A stretch of DNA of 64,000 bases from Apodemus sylvaticus (lineage: Eukaryota; Chordata; Mammalia; Rodentia; Muridae): positions 75,820,644-75,884,643 of the forward strand of contig NC_067477.1 of the NCBI RefSeq assembly GCF_947179515.1, read 5' to 3'. The first letter of the stretch is position 1; every line of letters starts with the position of its first letter. Positions 57,816 through 64,000 of the stretch are shown here, piece by piece. The notes below the pieces were generated by a model, which was not told the DNA's origin, did no database searches, and was given only the letters and a program-made list of their open reading frames with translations. Made by a program: the position numbers and the translations under genes.

Positions 57816-60764
57816 TCTGTGTTGGTTTGGGTGGGACTGGATTGAATGGGGATGAAGCTGACAAGAAAGGGATTATGTGGGTCCGTGTGAAGAGGAATGC
57901 ATAATTTACAGACAATTCCCCACAGAAGCAGATGAAAGTATCAGCATTCTTGTGGCACAGAATTCCGTATACAAAACACATTTTTTTTCTGCCAGGAAAT
58001 AATACGTTGCAACTCTGAGCCAGTTCGCCACCCACCCAACTCCATTAGGAAATAAATGAAATAGTCTAAATAAAGAGGGACTTTTAATTGAGGCTGTGGT
58101 TTCCAGAACAGAAAGAGTCTAGGCTCTAATTAAGTATCTTCCTAGCCGCACTCATAGAACTAAGGGGCTAGAACTAAGGGGACCTGGGGTCCTGTTTTGC
58201 ACGACAATGGCATCGTCTGAGGAGCACAGCATCTGTCCAAATGACCAAACACATGCGCAGCTCTGTGTAAAGGAGCTAAACAAACACATTTAATTTAGAG
58301 ATTTGCAAGTGTAAGAGAGACACAGAAAAATAGGGGCAGTGTCAAGCTAGTCCTGGGTTTCTAGACCTACCTTAAAGCAAAGACAATGAACATCATTGTC
58401 CACACTCATCTGTGAACACATTTCATATGACGAAAAGGATCCTAAAACATACAAAGAAACTTACCATTATCTTGATCTTGTGAATTTTTAGTTTACCTCC
58501 CAAACCAGTGTGTTTTTAAAAACCAGAGTAGTGTCTACCTTTTTCTTCCATTTCAGTAGTTAACTAGCTATTTTGATTTTCTGATCTATTAAGTTAAAAG
58601 TGAGAGTAAGAGACAAAAGCCAAAACAATACTGTTAATGAAAACCCACTAGTGTTTTAAGTCATTAGACACACAGAAGAACTTCGGATTTATTAAAAACC
58701 TGTCATCTGCCAGCGTTTGGACCAAGTCTTATGACACAGTCTTGACCAAGCTATGACAGAGCCCAGAAACTGTTTAAGCAAAAACAAGGACAATAAAAAC
58801 AAAGGTTTTCTAAATTACTGTTGCCTGTGTCATTAAATTTCATATTGTGCATGGAATATAAATACATCACTTTGTTCTGCATGACAAGCAGAAGTGAGCA
58901 TTCACACATTACTCAGCCACTTAATTAAGTGCCTGGGATATTTGCAGTTAGCAGAAACTAATAAGGGAATCACATTTAAATTCAAATCACTCCTCAGGGT
59001 AGCTGTCTGCAACATGAGCAAAGCTTACTGGGTAGATGCTCCGCTAAGTGCTCAGCTAAAGGCTCAGATTCACTGTTTGTGAATAAAGAATAATTCTACT
59101 TGTGATTAAAGGTGAAAGTAAAACAAACAATTCTGCTGGGGATTTTTTTTTTGAGTGACAATCTATTTTGCCCGTTTTAAATGCACAGTCTGTCTATGAT
59201 GATGCCTGCTAGAACAAGGGTATGATTTAGAGCTTTGCTGGTGCAAGGAGCTGGTCCCATAAAATAAACAAAAGGGGAGACTGACCCTTTCCACGGCAGC
59301 CTCGCAACAGAGCTCACGCTAAGTCCCTGCACTGCTGACGGTAAACAGCAAAATTATGAAGTCTCCATTCAAAAAAAAAAAAAAAAAAAAAAAAGCAAGA
59401 AGCAACTAAAGCAATGGAGTGGTCACAGGGAGTGATGTGGGGCCTGAAAGAGGGAATTCGCATAATTACAACAAGAAGCCAAAAACCCAGCATTTCAAAT
59501 ACGGAGGAATTACCTCTGCCCAAGTGTGAGTTTATTTTAGCCATTTGTCTTTATACAATTTAACTGTTCTGGACTAAAACAGTCCCATATGGTTTCAAAT
59601 CTGCCCTTGATTCCAAACAGCCCCCACACCGAGCTGTTTCTAAAATTTAAAGCCATCTGGTCACTAGGGATACAAGAGACCTTACAGTGTCACTTCTCGT
59701 ACACTGTGTGGTTTTGTCAGCCCTAGGAAACCAGACACTCAGGACCCTAGGAGTGAAGGGTAAAATTTCATGAAAAATTTCAGCTCTTGAAGAGAAAAAC
59801 GGTCTAACCCAAGGTACTTGCAGGCAAGTAAATGAGGAGGGCTACATTCAGAATAAATGCACATGCCCTTCCACTTATGAAATTATGTAACCTCTCCTGC
59901 TACCATGCACTATTTTGTGACAGAAAACATAAATCTCCAAATTCCAGATTGTATTCCAAAATAGAAATAAATCAAAGTGAGCTTGAATATTTTAACATTG
60001 TTTATAGTTCATAGTGAGAATAATGATTTTTGTTAGAAATTTGGCATTTTCTGTAAGTCATAAAACCTTTGAAGCATAAATTCTCATCACCGCAATAGGG
60101 TCTGTCACACAGCATCACCTCAGCCATTGTCAAGGCACCATCTGGCATTCATTATACAGCAGTATATGGAAGAAGTGTAGGCCTAGGACCTAATTCTTTA
60201 AAGTACAGAAATCAGTATTCATCCCTGACTCAAGAATTATAATACACAGTTCCTATGTAAGTCTATATCTAAAGAAAATTACTTGAAATTTACATAGAAA
60301 GCCACTTGGAGGTTATATTTGGTAGAAAGACAAGAATGCTTGGATTTTAGATCTGTATCTTTTTAAACAATTGCAAATTTTTTTGTATTATGTTTTATTT
60401 TGTCATAGAAATCAGTAACTACCCCAGTGTACACTTTGCATATAGAATGCTAAATTTTCTCCACCCATTTCTCATTGATATATTAATGTGACTGTACCTC
60501 CAAATATTCACAGGCCTCTCCTAGTCTGTGCCATCCCATTATGAGTAACACCTTTTCTAGGGCTAGGAACACACTTACCTCTGCTGCTTCCTCACTGAAT
60601 TGTTGAAGATAGCCTTTTCTATAGGACACTTTTTTGAGTCTTGAACAAAATTATTTTAGAAACCTGAATATTGATGCTAAATCTTTAGAAGCAGAGTCAT
60701 TAATGAATAATGAGTAAACTTTCATGAAATATAATTAACAGCATGAAAGCTTGTCTTCTTAGGT
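57816..60764. other. Unique, non-repetitive DNA
   Basis: No L1 or SINE is recognised for almost 3 kb, the cleanest stretch in the window. The minus frame of 157 codons at 57562-58035 overlaps this region but ends in a poly-F run made by an A-rich tract, and no family is recognised. Confidence 0.5.
59371..59394. repeat. 24-bp A homopolymer
   Basis: Uninterrupted A run not attached to a recognised retroelement 3' end. Confidence 0.95.
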
Positions 60765-60905
60765 TTTGGTTTCTTTGAAATAAGACTTTACTATGTTGTC
60801 CAGTCTGGCACTGAATGAAATATTTACAGGGCCTGAATTAGCACCCTATCACTCTTAGTCTTCCTGCCTCAGTCTGCTAAATTCTGGATACCAGGCCCTT
60901 ACAGG
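60765..60905 (-). mobile_element. Old B1-type SINE, minus strand
   Basis: CTATGTTGTCCAGTCTGGCA, TCTTCCTGCCTCAGTCTGCT and AAATTCTGGATACCAGGCCC are the reverse complement of the B1/7SL body and left end at high divergence. Confidence 0.7.
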
Positions 60906-61089
60906 GTGTATTTATCCTTAATGTCATAGACCAACAAGAGCGTGTTTTTTAGAGTCTCTGTTGGAAGTTAAACTCTAGATCTTCCTGACTGCATAGCCCA
61001 GATGCGTATGAATGACCTAGAAAACAGGGAGAGCACAAATCCTTGAGGGAGAGGCACAGTAGCCAAAAACTGGGCTAGTTTGGTTTACT

Positions 61090-61205
61090 CCTCACTTTGT
61101 ATACTGGTTTCCCTTTCATACATGGGTTCCCTATCTGTAAGAAAATATGGTTTAAGTATTTTGCGAGGGTGAACAGTAAATGAAATAAGATAATTTCTCT
61201 CATTT
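61090..61205 (-). mobile_element. MIR SINE, minus strand
   Basis: GGGTTCCCTATCTGTAAGAA followed by TGGTTTAAGTATTTTGCGAG and AGTAAATGAAATAAGATAAT match the MIR reverse complement order (TTTCCTCATCTGTAAAATGG... then ATTAAATGA). Confidence 0.6.
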
Positions 61206-61799
61206 CTTCATGTTAGTTATCTCCATACATCTATGTTTTACTTGGCATGATCTCTGAGGATGGTGTGAAATGTGTCTTCCCTCACCTCTTTGATGAGTAT
61301 ATTGATCACATTATTTAGTTTTGATAGATAGAACATGGACAGAAATCTTAAACAAGAAAACATAAATATATTAATGGATTTTGGCTTTCTTGGCATTCTT
61401 CCCTTAAGCCTTAAGAATGTGACTTATGAGCAAGTGAAACATGTGAAGTAGTCAGAATTGGAGCCAAATGTTGTCAAATGAACAGCTTGAAACACTCAGT
61501 TTTGCACAGCATAGAACCACAACACCACAATTATTCCATAAATCTATTAAATAAAATCAATTTATAATATATTAAGGAAGAGACAGGGACAGTTGTTATA
61601 CAACATTGTGGTGGAAACTAACAGAATCTGTTGTCATCTAAAAACGAATACATTGAAAAGAAACCTTCACTTAATATCATTTGAAAAGCAGTATTTTGAC
61701 TGTATTACAACACCAGACACTTTCGTAATTGAATAAATACCAATAAAGATGTTAAATTGATTAAAATTTGGTTTAATAATACTAAAAAACATGCCTCTG
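61206..61799. other. Unique DNA
   Basis: Nothing recognisable. Confidence 0.5.
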
Positions 61800-62163
61800 G
61801 TTATGTTTTGGTAGTAGGGGCTTATTTTTTTCAAACATGGTACAAACTAGAGTCATTTGGAAAGAGTGAATATCAACTGAGAACATATCTCTGCCAAATT
61901 GACCTAGGGTCACTTGATATTTTATTGATAGATGATTGACATGCGAGGGCCTAGCCTGTTTGCAGAAAATCCTATCCTATGCCAGGTGGTCCTGGAAAGT
62001 ATAAAAAAAAAAGCAAAATGAGCAACCAGGAATGGCAAGCCAGTATGCAACACTCCTCAATAACCTCTGTCTCAGTTCCTGTTTCCAGGTTCTGGATTTA
62101 AGTTCCTCCCCTGATTTTCTATAGTGATGGACATTATAGCAATAGTAGAAAACTAACTAAGAC
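61800..62163 (+). repeat. Dispersed rodent repeat, family unresolved
   Basis: GAGGGCCTAGCCTG (61945), CAACCAGGAATGGCAAGCCA, TCAATAACCTCTGTCTCAGT and the end AGAAAACTAACTAAGACA form the block order of a common rodent medium-reiterated repeat. It shares its 3' end type with 14640-14770. It may be a MaLR-like LTR; I cannot settle the name. Confidence 0.5.
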
Positions 62164-63144
62164 AAAGGGTAACTTGGAAAACACAATTTTCCTCACCATT
62201 ATTTTTCAGGCTCATCTGTATAATTATTATAAGGTATTTAAAAGGTGTAGTCTTATTAATTCTTGAATCCATTTCTGCTCAGTTTTTTAATCCTTCATAA
62301 TGGATTAAATATTGGTCTCTATTGCATTCTAATATTCCATTTTAACTAATATGTAACAAATTAGGAGTTCTTAAGAATGAAGGGGGTCTTTGGAGTCTAC
62401 ATTTTCTCAACTATAACATGGTATCTTTATAAGGAATGTAAACTCATTGTTTGACTAAGAAAGGCTAAATTGGGCTAAATTCATTGAATAAATTAGGCTC
62501 TCTCAGAAACAAGAAAATATTTCTACACACACAGATATATGATTTTGTTTTGTTCTTTTAATTTGTCAATGAAATTTCATGATCATGTTCAACCAACTGC
62601 AATAGCTACTATATTACCAGGACAAAGTAAGTATGGACAAGAGCAATTTAGAGAAGAGGAGTTAATTCTGACTCAGTGTATTAGTAGTGGGACAGTAGAG
62701 TAGGGAGAAGCCATCTCAGCAGGAGGCAAATGACCGGCTAGTTCATCTTCAGGGAGGAAACTGAGCGTTATGACTGCTGGTATTTATCAGACTTCTTCTA
62801 TTCTCTATTTTATTTAGTCTGAAAATCCAGACAATGAGAAGGGGCTACCCACATATACAGAAAATATATCTTCTTTCATTAAAACTCTCTGCAAACACAT
62901 TCTCAGAGACCTTGGAAGGTGAGGTTCTGAGGTAATAGCAAATTCTACTCAACTTGATAATGAAGATTATTTATTCTTCCATATCCAAAACAATTTATAG
63001 ATATATACATTCTATTGGGATAGAGAATGCATTCCTCTGTAAAATAAAAATTAATGAATTTCACACCCCAAATTTTTTATGTTTCAGAAACAAACAGAAA
63101 AACTTCAAAAAAATAAAGAAAAATCCCCACAAAGATCACTAAGG
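62164..63144. other. Unique DNA
   Basis: Nothing recognisable. Confidence 0.5.
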
Positions 63145-63362
63145 CAGTGGTTCTCAGTGTTTCTAATACTGCAAACCTGAAATACAGTTCTTCATGATGT
63201 GGTGATCCAAACCGTAAAATTACTTTTGTTGCTCCTTCATAGCTGTAACTTTGCTACTACTTCTATGAATCATAATTTAAATATTGGTGTTTTCAGTGCT
63301 TTTAGTTGACCCCCATGAAAGAGTTGCCAGATGACTCGCAGTCCCCATGTTGAGAAAAACTG
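63145..63362 (+). mobile_element. Non-autonomous hAT-type DNA transposon (URR1-like)
   Basis: The start CAGTGGTTCTCAG and the reverse complement of the end (CAGTTTTTCTCA) form terminal inverted repeats. Internal blocks CAGTTCTTCATGATGTGGTG, AAATTACTTTTGTTGCTCCT and CATAGCTGTAACTTTGCTAC match URR1, a short rodent element of the hAT-Charlie type. The right flank CTCTAGAT fits the known NTCTAGAN target; the left flank CACTAAGG is decayed. At 218 bp it has no transposase. Confidence 0.85.
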
Positions 63363-64000
63363 CTCTAGATTTAAAGAATTACATAGTAAAAAATGAACAA
63401 ATGAATTTACTATTTGATGCAATATTAAACAAAATAATACCCAGATTTAAGTGCTGTGAAGTTTAATAATCAGAAAACAAATGTTCAGCCATGACAAAAG
63501 AGCATACATTTTAAGAGATTTTCTTTGATTGACACAAATTCTCTTAAGTACCATTTATTCTACACTCTGATGTACTTAGCTTAATAATCAACATAATGCA
63601 AAGTAACCCAACTCAAAAAGAGTATCTTTAGTTTGTGTACAAGGAGATTACAATTTGCACAGAACAGCAAGTGCCCCATGGGCTAAAGAGTCAGAGCCAG
63701 TGGGTGACAGGCAAGACAAGGAGCTCTCCAAACCCATGAGCTCACTGGGACCATGACACCTGCTCCACCTATTGAGTCAGCCTTGGGGGGTGGGGGCTGC
63801 AAAAATAGTGGGTGACAAAAGTATTTTCCATGGACCAAAATAGCTTCTGGTACATTTAGATCATAATATTTTTTTTAATTTAATTCTACTAAGAAGAAAT
63901 TTGGGATAAATATTTATCATACAAAGATTCTTCTTCGCACAAAAATAGTATTTTCAACGTTCAGAATTAATTCTGGCTCCTTCTGCAACATAACTTCAAA
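63363..64000. other. Unique DNA
   Basis: A G-run at 63784-63797 is the only notable feature. No gene or repeat recognised. Confidence 0.5.

Noticed and set aside
57562..58035. 157-codon minus-strand frame in unique DNA
   Set aside because: No recognisable domain, and its end is a poly-phenylalanine run produced by an A-rich tract. Composition explains it.
1..64000. Host exons, tRNA genes, ID elements of full length, CRISPR or prokaryotic operons
   Set aside because: Looked for on both strands; only retroelement-derived or composition-driven frames were seen, and tRNA-like signals belong to SINE heads.

Overview
The window looks like a muroid rodent nuclear chromosome, most likely rat (Rattus). 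It is AT-rich and full of CA/GT microsatellites. It carries B1-, B2/B3-, ID/B4- and MIR-type SINEs and is dominated by LINE-1 (L1). The younger L1 copies share a 3' end (ATTTGAAATG followed by a TATCGAATAAAA tail) and ORF2 wording that I associate with rat rather than mouse L1. The species call is recognition from memory, not a database result. I see no convincing host coding exon, tRNA, rRNA, CRISPR array or bacterial-type operon. The only recognisable host-gene sequence is a broken, reverse-oriented processed pseudogene of ribosomal protein S10 at about 13.77-14.28 kb.

Layout. 0-1.7 kb: unique AT-rich DNA with an old SINE and CA repeats. 1.7-7.3 kb: three L1 pieces, including a rearranged L1 with a 523-bp internal tandem duplication and a 5' inversion. 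7.3-17.3 kb: mostly unique DNA with a B1 relic, L1 3' ends and the Rps10 pseudogene lying tail-to-tail with an L1. 17.4-28.4 kb: one old plus-strand L1 that keeps parts of its 5'UTR, ORF1, ORF2 and 3'UTR, split by two younger minus-strand L1 blocks and a SINE. 28.4-31.7 kb: unique, with a perfect 26-bp palindrome and a B3-like SINE. 31.7-37.8 kb: another old L1, broken by a twin-primed L1 that itself contains a third L1, three nesting levels in all. 39.0-41.3 kb: a nearly identical A-B-A-B-A tandem array in which B is a truncated L1 with two poly-A tracts. 42.9-46.8 kb: ancient and old L1 pieces and a young twin-primed L1 with a clear target-site duplication. 46.9-64 kb: mostly unique sequence with microsatellites, SINE relics, a CpG-containing patch with a CRE-type palindrome near 57.7 kb, and a hAT-type (URR1-like) DNA transposon at 63.1 kb.

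Nothing here works together as a pathway. The region is a record of retrotransposition. At least four, probably five, L1 insertions carry 5' inversions, two show candidate 3' transductions, and all L1 reading frames are disrupted, so none appears able to move by itself. The region is probably intergenic or a large intron. I did not find an undescribed biological system. The features most worth checking are the A-B-A-B-A array, the internal duplication, the nested inversions and the non-repetitive CpG/CRE patch.
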